The notes: a model not told the origin generated them from the sequence alone. A DNA stretch of 64,000 nucleotides from Haliclystus octoradiatus (GCA_916610825.1 OU744453.1:10931826-10995825); one strand, 5' to 3'. Counted from the first letter of the stretch, positions 46,012 through 60,800 are shown. Translations and numbers: made by a program.

Positions 46012-49000
46012 GACGTCAGGCATACTGTCTAGACGTCTTTTGTCTGAAAATTTTCTGGTTTTTCGACAAGACACTTGGCAAGCTGTCTAGACGCCTATTG
46101 TCTGAAAATTTCTGGTTTTTATCTAGACGTCTGGTTTCTCGTCTAGACACTTGGCAAGCTGTCTAGACGCCTATTGTCTGAAAAATGTCTGGCTTTTCGT
46201 CGAGACGTCTGGTTTTTTGTCTAGACGTCTTTTGTCTGAGTATTGTCTAGTTTTTCGTCTAGACACTTGGCAAGCTGTCTAGACGCTTATTGTTTGAAAA
46301 TTATCTGGTTTTTCGTCTAAATGTCTGGTTTTCTGTCTAGAAGTCTGGCAAGCTGTCTAGATGCCTATTGTTTGAAAATTGTCTAGTTTTTCCTCTAGAC
46401 GTCTGATTTTCTGTCTAGAAGTCTGGCAAGCTGTCTAGACGTCTATTGTTTGAAAACTGTCTGGTTTTCCGTCTAGACACTTGGCAAGCTGTTTAGACGC
46501 CTAATGTCTGAAAACTGTCTGGTTTTCCGTCAAGACGTATGGTTTCCTGTCAAGACGTTTGCTTAGCTGTCTAGACGCCTATTGTTTGAAAATTGTCTGG
46601 TTTTTTGTCTAAATGTCTGGTTTTCTGTCAAGAAGTCTGGCAAGCTGTCTAGACGCCTATTGTTTGAAAATTTCTGGTTTTCGTCTAGACGTCTGGTTTC
46701 TCGTCTAGACACTTGGCAAGCTGTCTAGACGTCTTTTGTCTGAAAATTGTCTGGTTTTTCGACAAGACACTTGGCAAACTGTCTAGACGCCTATTGTCTG
46801 AAAATTTCTGGTTTTTCGTCTAGACGTCTGGTTTCTCCTCTAGACACTTGGCAAGCTGTCTAGACGCCTATTGTCTGAAAATTATCTGGTTTTTCATCTA
46901 AATGTCTGGTTTTCTGTCTTGAAGTCTGGCAAGCTGTTTAGACGCCTATTGTCTGAAAATTGTCTGTTTTTCGTCTAGAAGTCTTGTTTTCTGTCTAGAC
47001 GTCTGGCTAGCTGTCTAGACGCTAATGGTCTGAAAATTGTCTGGTTTTCCGTCTATACGTCTGGTTTTCTTCCTAGACGTCCGGCAAGCTGTCTAGACGC
47101 CTATTGTTTGAAAACTCTCTGCTTTTCTGTCTGGATGTCTGGTTTTCTGTCTAGACGTCTGGCAAGCTGTCTAGGCGTCTTTTGTCTGAAAATTGTCTGG
47201 TTTTTCGTCTAGACGTCTGGTTTTCTGTCTAGACGCCTATTGTCTGAAAAATGTCTGGCTTTTCGTCTAGACACTTGGCAAGCTGTCTAGAAGCCTATTG
47301 TCTGAAAAATGTCTGGCTTTTCGTCTAGACGTCTGTTTTTCTGTCTAGACGTCTAGGTTTCTGTCTAGACGTCTGGCACAGCTGTCTAGACACCTATTGT
47401 CTTAAAATTGTCGTGTTTTTTGTCTAGACGTCTGGTCTTTCCTCTAGACGTCTGGCAAGCTGTCTAGACGCCTATTGTCTGAAAATTGTCTGGTTTTCCT
47501 TGTATACGTCTTGTTTTCAGTCTAGACGTCTGGAAACCTGTCTAGACGCCTATTGTCTGAAAATTGTCTGGTTTTTTGTCTAGACGTCTGGTCTTTCCTC
47601 TAGACGTCTGGCAAGCTGTCTAGACGCCTATTGTCTGAAAATTGTCTGGTTTTCCTTGTATACGTCTTGTTTTCAGTCTAGACGTCTGGAAACCTGTCTA
47701 GACGCCTATTGTCTGAAAATTGTCTGGTTTTTCGTCTTGACGTCAGGCATACTGTCTAGACGTCTTTTGTCTGAAAATTTTCTGGTTTTTCGACAAGACA
47801 CTTGGCAAGCTGTCTAGACGCCTATTGTCTGAAAATTTCTGGTTTTTATCTAGACGTCTGGTTTCTCGTCTAGACACTTGGCAAGCTGTCTAGACGCCTA
47901 TTGTCTGAAAAATGTCTGGCTTTTCGTCGAGACGTCTGGTTTTTTGTCTAGACGTCTTTTGTCTGAGTATTGTCTAGTTTTTCGTCTAGACACTTGGCAA
48001 GCTGTCTAGACGCTTATTGTTTGAAAATTATCTGGTTTTTCGTCTAAATGTCTGGTTTTCTGTCTAGAAGTCTGGCAAGCTGTCTAGATGCCTATTGTTT
48101 GAAAATTGTCTAGTTTTTCCTCTAGACGTCTGATTTTCTGTCTAGAAGTCTGGCAAGCTGTCTAGACGTCTATTGTTTGAAAACTGTCTGGTTTTCCGTC
48201 TAGACACTTGGCAAGCTGTTTAGACGCCTAATGTCTGAAAACTGTCTGGTTTTCCGTCAAGACGTATGGTTTCCTGTCAAGACGTTTGCTTAGCTGTCTA
48301 GACGCCTATTGTTTGAAAATTGTCTGGTTTTTTGTCTAAATGTCTGGTTTTCTGTCAAGAAGTCTGGCAAGCTGTCTAGACGCCTATTGTTTGAAAATTT
48401 CTGGTTTTCGTCTAGACGTCTGGTTTCTCGTCTAGACACTTGGCAAGCTGTCTAGACGTATTTTGTCTGAAAATTGTCTGGTTTTTCGACAAGACACTTG
48501 GCAAACTGTCTAGACGCCTATTGTCTGAAAATTTCTGGTTTTTCGTCTAGACGTCTGGTTTCTCCTCTAGACACTTGGCAAGCTGTCTAGACGCCTATTG
48601 TCTGAAAATTATCTGGTTTTTCATCTAAATGTCTGGTTTTCTGTCTTGAAGTCTGGCAAGCTGTTTAGACGCCTATTGTCTGAAAATTGTCTGTTTTTCG
48701 TCTAGAAGTCTTGTTTTCTGTCTAGACGTCTGGCTAGCTGTCTAGACGCTAATGGTCTGAAAATTGTCTGGTTTTCCGTCTATACGTCTGGTTTTCTTCC
48801 TAGACGTCCGGCAAGCTGTCTAGACGCCTATTGTCTGAAAATTGTCTGTTTTTCGTCTAGAAGTCTTGTTTTCTGTCTAGACGTCTGGCTAGCTGTCTAG
48901 ACGCTAATGGTCTGAAAATTGTCTGGTTTTCCGTCTATACGTCTGGTTTTCTTCCTAGACGTCCGGCAAGCTGTGTAGACGCCTATTGTTTGAAAACTCT

Positions 49001-49465
49001 CTGCTTTTCTGTCTGGATGTCTGGTTTTCTGTCTAGACGTCTGGCAAGCTGTCTAGGCGTCTTTTGTCTGAAAATTGTCTGGTTTTTCGTCTAGACGTCT
49101 GGTTTTCTGTCTAGACGCCTATTGTCTGAAAAATGTCTGGCTTTTCGTCTAGACACTTGGCAAGCTGTCTAGAAGCCTATTGTCTGAAAAATGTCTGGCT
49201 TTTCGTCTAGACGTCTGTTCTTCTGTCTAGACGTCTAGGTTTCTGTCTAGACGTCTGGCACAGCTGTCTAGACACCTATTGTCTGAAAATTGTCGTGTTT
49301 TTTGTCTAGACGTCTGGTCTTTCCTCTAGACGTCTGGCAAGCTGTCTAGACGCCTATTGTCTGAAAATTGTCTGGTTTTCCTTGTATACGTCTTGTTTTC
49401 AGTCTAGACGTCTGGAAACCTGTCTAGACGCCTATTGTCTGAAAATTGTCTGGTTTTTTTGTCTA
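46012..49465 (+). repeat. Recent 1,727-bp segmental tandem duplication within the satellite
   Basis: GACGTCAGGCATACTG recurs at 46012 and 47739, 1727 bp apart. A private variant, GGTTTTTTGTCTAAATG in place of the usual GGTTTTTCGTCTAAATG, appears in both copies (near 46600 and 48327) at the same distance. This marks a duplication younger than the surrounding order. The borders given are approximate. Confidence 0.65.
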
Positions 49466-52400
49466 GACGTCTGGTCTTTCCTCTAGACGTCTGGCAAGCT
49501 GTCTAGACGCCTATTGTCTGAAAATTGTCTTGCTTTCCTTGTATACGTCTTGTTTTCAGTCTAGACGTCTGGAAACCTGTCTAGACGCCTATTGTCTGAA
49601 AATTGTCTGGTTTTTCGTCTTGACGTCAGGCATACTGTCTAGACGTCTTTTGTCTGAAAATTGTCTTGTTTTCCTTGTATACGTCTTGTTTTCAGTCTAG
49701 ACGTCTGGAAACCTGTCTAGACGCCTATTGTCTGAAAATTGTCTGTTTTTCGTCTAGAAGTCTTGTTTTCTGTCTAGGAGTCTGGCAAGCTGTCTAGACG
49801 CCTAATGTCTGAAAACTGTCTGGTTTTTCGTCTAGATACTTGGCAAGCTGTTTAGACGCCTAATGTCTGAAAACTGTCTGGTTTTCCGTCAAGACGTATG
49901 GTTTCCTGTCAAGACATTTGCTTAGCTGTCTAGACGCCTATTGTTTGAAAATTGTCTGGTTTTTCGTCTAGACGTCTGGTTTTCTGTGTAGACGTCTGGC
50001 AAGCTGTCTAGACGCCTATTGTTTGAAAACTGACTGCTTTTCCGTCTGGACGTCTGGTTTTCTGTCTAAACGTCTGGTTTTCATTCTAGACGTATGGTTT
50101 TCTGTCAGGACGTTTGTTTAGCTGTATACATGTCTATTGTCTGAAAAATGTCTGGTTTTCCGTCTAGACACTTGGCAAGCTGGTTAGACGCCTAATGTCT
50201 GAAAACTGTCTGGTTTTCCGTCTAGACACTTGGCAAGCTGTTTAGACGCCTAATGTCTGAAAACTGTCTGGTTTTCCGTCTAGACACTTGGCAACCTGTC
50301 TAGACGCCTATTGTCTGAAAACTGTCTGGTTTTCAGTCTAGACACTTGGCAAGCTGTCTAGACTCCTATTGTCTGAAAATTGTCTGGTTTTCCGTCTATA
50401 CGTCTGGTTTTCTGTCTAGACATCTGGCAAGCTGTCTAGACGCTTATTGTCTGACAATTGTCTGGTTTTCGTCTAAACGTCTTGTTTTCTGTCTAGGAGT
50501 CTGGCAAGCTGTCTAGACGCCTATTGTCTGAAAATTGTCTGTTTTTCGTCTAGAAGTCTTGTTTTCTGTCTAGGCGTCTGGCTAGCTGTCTAGACGCTAA
50601 TGGTCTGAAAATTGTCTGGTTTTCCGTCTATACGTCTGGTTTTCTTCCTAGACGTCCGGCAAGCTGTCTAGACGCCTATTGTTTGAAAACTCTCTGCTTT
50701 TCTGTCTGGATGTCTGGTTTTCTGTCTAGACGTCTGGCAAGCTGTCTAGGCGTCTTTTGTCTGAAAATTGTCTGGTTTTTCGTCTAGACGTCTGGTTTTC
50801 TGTCTAGACGCCTATTGTCTGAAAAATGTCTGGCTTTTCGTCTAGACACTTGGCAAGCTGTCTAGAAGCCTATTGTCTGAAAAATGTCTGGCTTTTCGTC
50901 TAGACGTCTGTTTTTCTGTCTAGACGTCTAGGTTTCTGTCTAGACGTCTGGCACAGCTGTCTAGACACCTATTGTTTGAAAATTGTCTGGTTTTTCCTCT
51001 AGACGTCTGGTTTTCTGTCTAGAAGTCTGGCAAGCTGTCTAGACGTCTATTGTTTGAAAACTGTCTGGTTTTCCGTCTGGACATCTGGTTTTCCGTCTAG
51101 ACACTTGGCGAGCTGTTTAGACGCCTATTGTTTGAAAATTATCTGGTTTTTCGTCTAAATGTCTGGTTTTCTGTCAAGAAGTCTGGCAAGCTGTCTAGAC
51201 GCCTATTGTTTGAAAATTTCTGGTTTTTAGTCTAGACGTCTGGTTTCTCGTCTAGACACTTGGCAAGCTGTCTACACGTCTTTTGTCTGAAAATTGTCTG
51301 GTTTTTCGACAAGACACTTGGCAAACTGTCTAGACGCCTATTGTCTGAAAATTTCTGGTTTTTCGTCTAGACGTCTGGTTTCTCGTCTAGACACTTGGCA
51401 AGCTGTCTAGACGCCTATTGTCTGAAAATTATCTGGTTTTTCATCTAAATGTCTGGTTTTTTGTCTTGAAGTCTGGCAAGCTGTCTAGACGCCTATTGTT
51501 TGAAAATTGTCTGGTTTTTCGTCTAGACGTCTGGTTTTCTGTGTAGACGTCTGGCAAGCTGTCTAGACGCCTATTGTTTGAAAATTGTCTGGTTTTTCGT
51601 CTAGACGTCTGGTTTTCTGTGTAGACGTCTGGCAAGCTGTCTAGACGCCTATTGTTTGAAAACTGACTGCTTTTCCGTCTGGACGTCTGGTTTTCTGTCT
51701 AAACGTCTGGTTTTCATTCTAGACGTATGGTTTTCTGTCAGGACGTTTGTTTAGCTGTATACATGCCTATTGTCTGAAAAATGTCTGTTTTTCCGTCTAG
51801 ACACTTGGCAAGCTGGTTAGACGCCTAATGTCTGAAAACTGTCTGGTTTTCCGTCTAGACACTTGGCAAGCTGATTAGACGCCTAATGTCTGAAAACTGT
51901 CTGGTTTTCCGTCTAGACACTTGGCAACCTGTCTAGACGCCTATTGTCTGAAAACTGTCTGGTTTTCAGTCTAGACACTTGGCAAGCTGTCTAGACTCCT
52001 ATTGTCTGAAAATTGTCTGGTTTTCCGTCTATACGTCTGGTTTTCTGTCTAGACGTCTGGCAAGCTGTCTAGACGCTTATTGTCTGACAATTGTCTGGTT
52101 TTCGTCTAAACGTCTTGTTTTCTGTCTAGGAGTCTGGCAAGCTGTCTAGACGCCTATTGTCTGAAAATTGTCTGTTTTTCGTCTAGAAGTCTTGTTTTCT
52201 GTCTAGACGTCTGGCTAGCTGTCTAGACGCTAATGGTCTGAAAATTGTCTGGTTTTCCGTCTATACGTCTGGTTTTCTTCCTAGACGTCCGGCAAGCTGT
52301 CTAGACGCCTATTGTTTGAAAACTCTCTGCTTTTCTGTCTGGATGTCTGGTTTTCTGTCTAGACGTCTGGCAAGCTGTCTAGGCGTCTTTTGTCTGAAAA

Positions 52401-55400
52401 TTGTCTGGTTTTTCGTCTAGACGTCTGGTTTTCTGTCTAGACGCCTATTGTCTGAAAAATGTCTGGCTTTTCGTCTAGACACTTGGCAAGCTGTCTAGAA
52501 GCCTATTGTTTGAAAATTGTCTGGTTTTTCGTCTAAATGTCTGGTTTTCTGTCAAGAAGTCTGGCAAGCTGTCTAGACGCCTATTGTTTGAAAATTTCTG
52601 GTTTTTCGTCTAGACGTCTGGTTTCTCGTCTAGACACTTGGCAAGCTGTCTACACGTCTTTTGTCTGAAAATTGTCTGGTTTTTCGACAAGACACTTGGC
52701 AAGCTGTCTAGAAGCCTATTGTCTGAAAATTTCTGGTTTTTCGTCTAGACGTCTGGTTTCTCGTCTAGACACTTGGCAAGCTGTCTAGACGCCTATTGTC
52801 TGAAAATTATCTGGTTTTTCATCTAAATGTCTGGTTTTCTGTCTCGAAGTCTGGCAAGCTGTCTAGACGCCTATTGTTTGAAAATTGTCTGGTTTTTCGT
52901 CTAGGCGTCTGGTTTTCTGTGTAGACGTCTGCCAAGCTGTCTAGACGCCTATTGTTTGAAAACTGACTGCTTTTCCGTCTGGACGTCTGGTTTTCTGTCT
53001 AAACGTCTTGTTTTCATTCTAGACGTATGGTTTTCTGTCAGGACGTTTGTTTAGCTGTATACATGCCTATTGTCTGAAAACTGTCTGGTTTTCCGTCTAG
53101 ACACTTGGCAAGCTGTTTAGACGCCTAATGTCTGAAAACTGTCTGGTTTTCCGTCTAGACACTTGGCAAGCTGTTTAGACGCCTAATGTCTGAAAACTGT
53201 CTGGTTTTCCGTCTAGACACTTGGCAACCTGTCTAGACGCCTATTGTCTGAAAACTGTCTGGTTTTCAGTCTAGACACTTGGCAAGCTGTCTAGACTCCT
53301 ATTGTCTGAAAATTGTCTGGTTTTCCGTCTATACGTCTGGTTTTCTGTCTAGACGTCTGGGAAGCTGTCTAGACGCTTATTGTCTGACAATTGTCTGGTT
53401 TTCGTCTAAACGTCTTGTTTTCTGTCTAGGAGTCTGGCAAGCTGTCTAGACGCCTATTTTCTGAAAATTGTCTGTTTTTCGTCTAGAAGTCTTGTTTTCT
53501 GTCTAGACGTCTGGCTAGCTGTCTAGACGCTAATGGTCTGAAAATTGTCTGGTTTTCCGTCTATACGTCTGGTTTTCTTCCTAGACGTCCGGCAAGCTGT
53601 CTAGACGCCTATTGTTTGAAAACTCTCTGCTTTTCTGTCTGGATGTCTGGTTTTCTGTCTAGACGTCTGGCAAGCTGTCTAGGCGTCTTTTGTCTGAAAA
53701 TTGTCTGGTTTTTCGTCTAGACGTCTGGTTTTCTGTCTAGACGCCTATTGTCTGAAAAATGTCTGGCTTTTCGTCTAGACACTTGGCAAGCTGTCTAGAA
53801 GCCTATTGTCTGAAAAATGTCTGGCTTTTCGTCTAGACGTCTGTTTTTCTGTCTAGACGTCTAGGTTTCTGTCTAGACGTCTGGCACAGCTGTCTAGACA
53901 CCTATTGTCTTAAAATTGTCGTGTTTTTTGTCTAGACGTCTGGTCTTTCCTCTAGACGTCTGGCAAGCTGTCTAGACGCCTATTGTCTGAAAATTGTCTG
54001 GTTTTCCTTGTATACGTCTTGTTTTCAGTCTAGACGTCTGGAAACCTGTCTAGACGCCTATTGTCTGAAAATTGTCTGGTTTTTTGTCTAGACGTCTGGT
54101 CTTTCCTCTAGACGTCTGGCAAGCTGTCTAGACGCCTATTGTCTGAAAATTGTCTGGTTTTCCTTGTATACGTCTTGTTTTCAGTCTAGACGTCTGGAAA
54201 CCTGTCTAGACGCCTATTGTCTGAAAATTGTCTGGTTTTTCGTCTTGACGTCAGGCATACTGTCTAGACGTCTTTTGTCTGAAAATTTTCTGGTTTTTCG
54301 ACAAGACACTTGGCAAGCTGTCTAGACGCCTATTGTCTGAAAATTTCTGGTTTTTATCTAGACGTCTGGTTTCTCGTCTAGACACTTGGCAAGCTGTCTA
54401 GACGCCTATTGTCTGAAAAATGTCTGGCTTTTCGTCGAGACGTCTGGTTTTTTGTCTAGACGTCTTTTGTCTGAGTATTGTCTAGTTTTTCGTCTAGACA
54501 CTTGGCAAGCTGTCTAGACGCTTATTGTTTGAAAATTATCTGGTTTTTCGTCTAAATGTCTGGTTTTCTGTCTAGAAGTCTGGCAAGCTGTCTAGATGCC
54601 TATTGTTTGAAAATTGTCTAGTTTTTCCTCTAGACGTCTGATTTTCTGTCTAGAAGTCTGGCAAGCTGTCTAGACGTCTATTGTTTGAAAACTGTCTGGT
54701 TTTCCGTCTAGACACTTGGCAAGCTGTTTAGACGCCTAATGTCTGAAAACTGTCTGGTTTTCCGTCAAGACGTATGGTTTCCTGTCAAGACGTTTGCTTA
54801 GCTGTCTAGACGCCTATTGTTTGAAAATTGTCTGGTTTTTCGTCTAAATGTCTGGTTTTCTGTCAAGAAGTCTGGCAAGCTGTCTAGACGCCTATTGTTT
54901 GAAAATTTCTGGTTTTCGTCTAGACGTCTGGTTTCTCGTCTAGACACTTGGCAAGCTGTCTAGACGTCTTTTGTCTGAAAATTGTCTGGTTTTTCGACAA
55001 GACACTTGGCAAGCTGTCTAGAAGCCTATTGTCTGAAAATTTCTGGTTTTTCGTCTAGACGTCTGGTTTCTCGTCTAGACACTTGGCAAGCTGTCTAGAC
55101 GCCTATTGTCTGAAAATTATCTGGTTTTTCATCTAAATGTCTGGTTTTCTGTCTCGAAGTCTGGCAAGCTGTCTAGACGCCTATTGTTTGAAAATTGTCG
55201 GGTTTTTTCGTCTAGGCGTCTGGTTTTCTGTGTAGACGTCTGGCAAGCTGTCTAGACGCCTATTGTTTGAAAACTGACTGCTTTTCCGTCTGGACGTCTG
55301 GTTTTCTGTCTAAACGTCTGGTTTTCATTCTAGACGTATGGTTTTCTGTCAGGACGTTTGTTTAGCTGTATACATGCCTATTGTCTGAAAACTGTCTGGT

Positions 55401-57838
55401 TTTCCGTCTAGACACTTGGCAAGCTGTTTAGACGCTTAATGTCTGAAAACTGTCTGGTTTTCCGTCTAGACACTTGGCAAGCTGTTTAGACGCCTAATGT
55501 CTGAAAACTGTCTGGTTTTCCGTCTAGACACTTGGCAACCTGTCTAGACGCCTATTGTCTGAAAACTATCTGGTTTTCAGTCTAGACACTTGGCAAGCTG
55601 TCTAGACTCCTATTGTCTGAAAATTGTCTGGTTTTCCGTCTATACGTCTGGTTTTCTGTCTAGACGTCTGGCAAGCTGTTTAGACGCCTATTGTCTGACA
55701 ATTGTCTGGTTTTCGTCTAAACGTCTTGTTTTCTGTCTAGGAGTCTGGCAAGCTGTCTAGACGCCTATTGTCTGAAAATTGTCTGTTTTTCGTCTAGAAG
55801 TCTTGTTTTCTGTCTAGGAGTCTGGCAAGCTGTCTAGACGCCTAATGTCTGAAAACTGTCTGGTTTTTCGTCTAGACACTTGGCAAGCTGTTTACACGCC
55901 TAATGTCTGAAAACTGTCTGGTTTTCCGTCAAGACGTATGGTTTCCTGTCAAGACATTTGCTTAGCTGTCTAGACGCCTATTGTTTGAAAATTGTCTGGT
56001 TTTTCCTCTAGACGTCTGGTTTTCTGTCTAGAAGTCTGGCAAGCTGTCTAGACGTCTATTGTTTGAAAACTGTCTGGTTTTCCGTCTGGACATCTGGTTT
56101 TCCGTCTAGACACTTGGCGAGCTGTTTAGACGCCTATTGTTTGAAAATTATCTGGTTTTTCGTCTAAATGTCTGGTTTTCTGTCAAGAAGTCTGGCAAGC
56201 TGTCTAGACGCCTATTGTTTGAAAATTTCTGGTTTTTAGTCTAGACGTCTGGTTTCTCGTCTAGACACTTGGCAAGCTGTCTAGACGTCTTTTGTCTGAA
56301 AATTGTCTGGTTTTTCGACAAGACGTATGGTTTCCTGTCAAGACATTTGCTTAGCTGTCTAGACGCCTATTGTTTGAAAATTGTCTGGTTTTTCCTCTAG
56401 ACGTCTGGTTTTCTGTCTAGAAGTCTGGCAAGCTGTCTAGACGTCTATTGTTTGAAAACTGTCTGGTTTTCCGTCTGGACATCTGGTTTTCCGTCTAGAC
56501 ACTTGGCGAGCTGTTTAGACGCCTATTGTTTGAAAATTATCTGGTTTTTCGTCTAAATGTCTGGTTTTCTGTCAAGAAGTCTGGCAAGCTGTCTAGACGC
56601 CTATTGTTTGAAAAATTCTGGTTTTTAGTCTAGACGTCTGGTTTCTCGTCTAGACACTTGGCAAGCTGTCTAGACGTCTTTTGTCTGAAAATTGTCTGGT
56701 TTTTCGACAAGACACTTGGCAAACTGTCTAGACGCCTATTGTCTGAAAATTTCTGGTTTTTCGTCTAGACGTCTGGTTTCTCCTCTAGACACTTGGCAAG
56801 CTGTCTAGACGCCTATTGTCTGAAAATTATCTGGTTTTTCATCTAAATGTCTGGTTTTCTGTCTTGAAGTCTGGCAAGCTGTTTAGACGCCTATTGTCTG
56901 AAAATTGTCTGTTTTTCGTCTAGAAGTCTTGTTTTCTGTCTAGACGTCTGGCTAGCTGTCTAGACGCTAATGGTCTGAAAATTGTCTGGTTTTCCGTCTA
57001 TACGTCTGGTTTTCTTCCTAGACGTCCGGCAAGCTGTCTAGACGCCTATTGTCTGAAAATTGTCTGTTTTTCGTCTAGAAGTCTTGTTTTCTGTCTAGAC
57101 GTCTGGCTAGCTGTCTAGACGCTAATGGTCTGAAAATTTTCTGGTTTTCCGTCTATACGTCTGGTTTTCTTCCTAGACGTCCGGCAAGCTGTCTAGACGC
57201 CTATTGTTTGAAAACTCTCTGCTTTTCTGTCTGGATGTCTGGTTTTCTGTCTAGACGTCTGGCAAGCTGTCTAGGCGTCTTTTGTCTGAAAATTGTCTGG
57301 TTTTTCGTCTAGACGTCTGGTTTTCTGTCTAGACGCCTATTGTCTGAAAAATGTCTGGCTTTTCGTCTAGACACTTGGCAAGCTGTCTAGAAGCCTATTG
57401 TCTGAAAAATGTCTGGCTTTTCGGCTAGACGTCTGTTCTTCTGTCTAGACGTCTAGGTTTCTGTCTAGACGTCTGGCACAGCTGTCTAGACACCTATTGT
57501 CTGAAAATTGTCGTGTTTTTTGTCTAGACGTCTGGTCTTTCCTCTAGACGTCTGGCAAGCTGTCTAGACGCCTGTTGTCTGAAAATTGTCTGGTTTTCCT
57601 TGTATACGTCTTGTTTTCAGTCTAGACGTCTGGAAACCTGTCTAGACGCCTATTGTCTGAAAATTGTCTGGTTTTTTGTCTAGACGTCTGGTCTTTCCTC
57701 TAGACGTCTGGCAAGCTGTCTAGACGCCTATTGTCTGAAAATTGTCTTGTTTTCCTTGTATACGTCTTGTTTTCAGTCTAGACGTCTGGAAACCTGTCTA
57801 GACGCCTATTGTCTGAAAATTGTCTGGTTTTTCGTCTT

Positions 57839-60800
57839 GACGTCAGGCATACTGTCTAGACGTCTTTTGTCTGAAAATTTTCTGGTTTTTCGACAAGACA
57901 CTTAGCAATCTGTCTAGACACCTATTGTCTGAAAATTTCTGGTTTTTATCTAGACGTCTGGTTTCTCGTCTAGACACTTGGCAAGCTGTCTAGACGCCTA
58001 TTGTCTGAAAAATGTCTGGCTTTTCGTCGAGACGTCTTGTTTTCTGTCTAGACGTCTTTTGTCTGAGTATTGTCTGGTTTTTCGTCTAGACACTTGGCAA
58101 GCTGTATAGACGCTTATTGTTTGAAAATTAACTGGTTTTTCGTCTAAATGTCTGGTTTTCTGTCTAGAAGTCTGGCAAGCTGTCTAGACGCCTATTGTTT
58201 GAAAATTTCTGGTTTTTAGTCTAGACGTCTGGTTTCTCGTCTAGACACTTGGCAAGCTGTCTAGACGTCTTTTGTCTGAAAATTGTCTGGTTTTTCGACA
58301 AGACGTATGGTTTCCTGTCAAGACATTTGCTTAGCTGTCTAGACGCCTATTGTTTGAAAATTGTCTGGTTTTTCCTCTAGACGTCTGGTTTTCTGTCTAG
58401 AAGTCTGGCAAGCTGTCTAGACGTCTATTGTTTGAAAACTGTCTGGTTTTCCGTCTGGACATCTGGTTTTCCGTCTAGACACTTGGCGAGCTGTTTAGAC
58501 GCCTATTGTTTGAAAATTATCTGGTTTTTCGTCTAAATGTCTGGTTTTCTGTCAAGAAGTCTGGCAAGCTGTCTAGACGCCTATTGTTTGAAAATTTCTG
58601 GTTTTTAGTCTAGACGTCTGGTTTCTCGTCTAGACACTTGGCAAGCTGTCTAGACGTCTTTTGTCTGAAAATTGTCTGGTTTTTCGACAAGACGTATGGT
58701 TTCCTGTCAAGACATTTGCTTAGCTGTCTAGACGCCTATTGTTTGAAAATTGTCTGGTTTTTCCTCTAGACGTCTGGTTTTCTGTCTAGAAGTCTGGCAA
58801 GCTGTCTAGACGTCTATTGTTTGAAAACTGTCTGGTTTTCCGTCTGGACATCTGGTTTTCCGTCTAGACACTTGGCGAGCTGTTTAGACGCCTATTGTTT
58901 GAAAATTATCTGGTTTTTCGTCTAAATGTCTGGTTTTCTGTCAAGAAGTCTGGCAAGCTGTCTAGACGCCTATTGTTTGAAAAATTCTGGTTTTTAGTCT
59001 AGACGTCTGGTTTCTCGTCTAGACACTTGGCAAGCTGTCTAGACGTCTTTTGTCTGAAAATTGTCTGGTTTTTCGACAAGACACTTGGCAAACTGTCTAG
59101 ACGCCTATTGTCTGAAAATTTCTGGTTTTTCGTCTAGACGTCTGGTTTCTCCTCTAGACACTTGGCAAGCTGTCTAGACGCCTATTGTCTGAAAATTATC
59201 TGGTTTTTCATCTAAATGTCTGGTTTTCTGTCTTGAAGTCTGGCAAGCTGTTTAGACGCCTATTGTCTGAAAATTGTCTGTTTTTCGTCTAGAAGTCTTG
59301 TTTTCTGTCTAGACGTCTGGCTAGCTGTCTAGACGCTAATGGTCTGAAAATTGTCTGGTTTTCCGTCTATACGTCTGGTTTTCTTCCTAGACGTCCGGCA
59401 AGCTGTCTAGACGCCTATTGTCTGAAAATTGTCTGGTTTTCGTCTAGAAGTCTTGTTTTCTGTCTAGACGTCTGGCTAGCTGTCTAGACGCTAATGGTCT
59501 GAAAATTGTCTGGTTTTCCGTCTATACGTCTGGTTTTCTTCCTAGACGTCCGGCAAGCTGTCTAGACGCCTATTGTTTGAAAACTCTCTGCTTTTCTGTC
59601 TGGATGTCTGGTTTTCTGTCTAGACGTCTGGCAAGCTGTCTAGGCGTCTTTTGTCTTAAAATTGTCTGGTTTTTCGTCTAGACGTCTGGTTTTCTGTCTA
59701 GACGCCTATTGTCTGAAAAATGTCTGGCTTTTCGTCTAGACACTTGGCAAGCTGTCTAGAAGCCTATTGTCTGAAAAATGTCTGGCTTTTCGTCTAGACG
59801 TCTGTTCTTCTGTCTAGACGTCTAGGTTTCTGTCTAGACGTCTGGCACAGCTGTCTAGACACCTATTGTCTGAAAATTGTCGTGTTTTTTGTCTAGACGT
59901 CTGGTCTTTCCTCTAGACGTCTGGCAAGCTGTCTAGACGCCTATTGTCTGAAAATTGTCTGGTTTTCCTTGTATACGTCTTGTTTTCAGTCTAGACGTCT
60001 GGAAACCTGTCTAGACGCCTATTGTCTGAAAATTGTCTGGTTTTTTGTCTAGACGTCTGGTCTTTCCTCTAGACGTCTGGCAAGCTGTCTAGACGCCTAT
60101 TGTCTGAAAATTGTCTTGTTTTCCTTGTATACGTCTTGTTTTCAGTCTAGACGTCTGGAAACCTGTCTAGACGCCTATTGTCTGAAAATTGTCTGGTTTT
60201 TCGTCTTGACGTCAGGCATACTGTCTAGACGTCTTTTGTCTGAAAATTTTCTGGTTTTTCGACAAGACACTTAGCAATCTGTCTAGACACCTATTGTCTG
60301 AAAATTTCTGGTTTTTATCTAGACGTCTGGTTTCTCGTCTAGACACTTGGCAAGCTGTCTAGACGCCTATTGTCTGAAAAATGTCTGGCTTTTCGTCGAG
60401 ACGTCTTGTTTTCTGTCTAGACGTCTTTTGTCTGAGTATTGTCTGGTTTTTCGTCTAGACACTTGGCAAGCTGTATAGACGCTTATTGTTTGAAAATTAT
60501 CTGGTTTTTCGTCTAAATGTCTGGTTTTCTGTCTAGAAGTCTGGCAAGCTGTCTAGATGCCTATTGTCTGAAAATTGTCTAGTTTTTCCTCTAGACGTCT
60601 GATTTTCTGTCTAGAAGTCTGGCAAGCTGTCTAGACGTCTATTGTTTGAAAACTGTCTGGTTTTCCGTCTAGACACTTGGCAAGCTGTTTAGACGCCTAA
60701 TGTCTGAAAACTGTCTGGTTTTCCGTCAAGACGTATGGTTTCCTGTCAAGACGTTTGCTTAGCTGTCTAGACGCCTATTGTTTGAAAATTGTCTGGTTTT

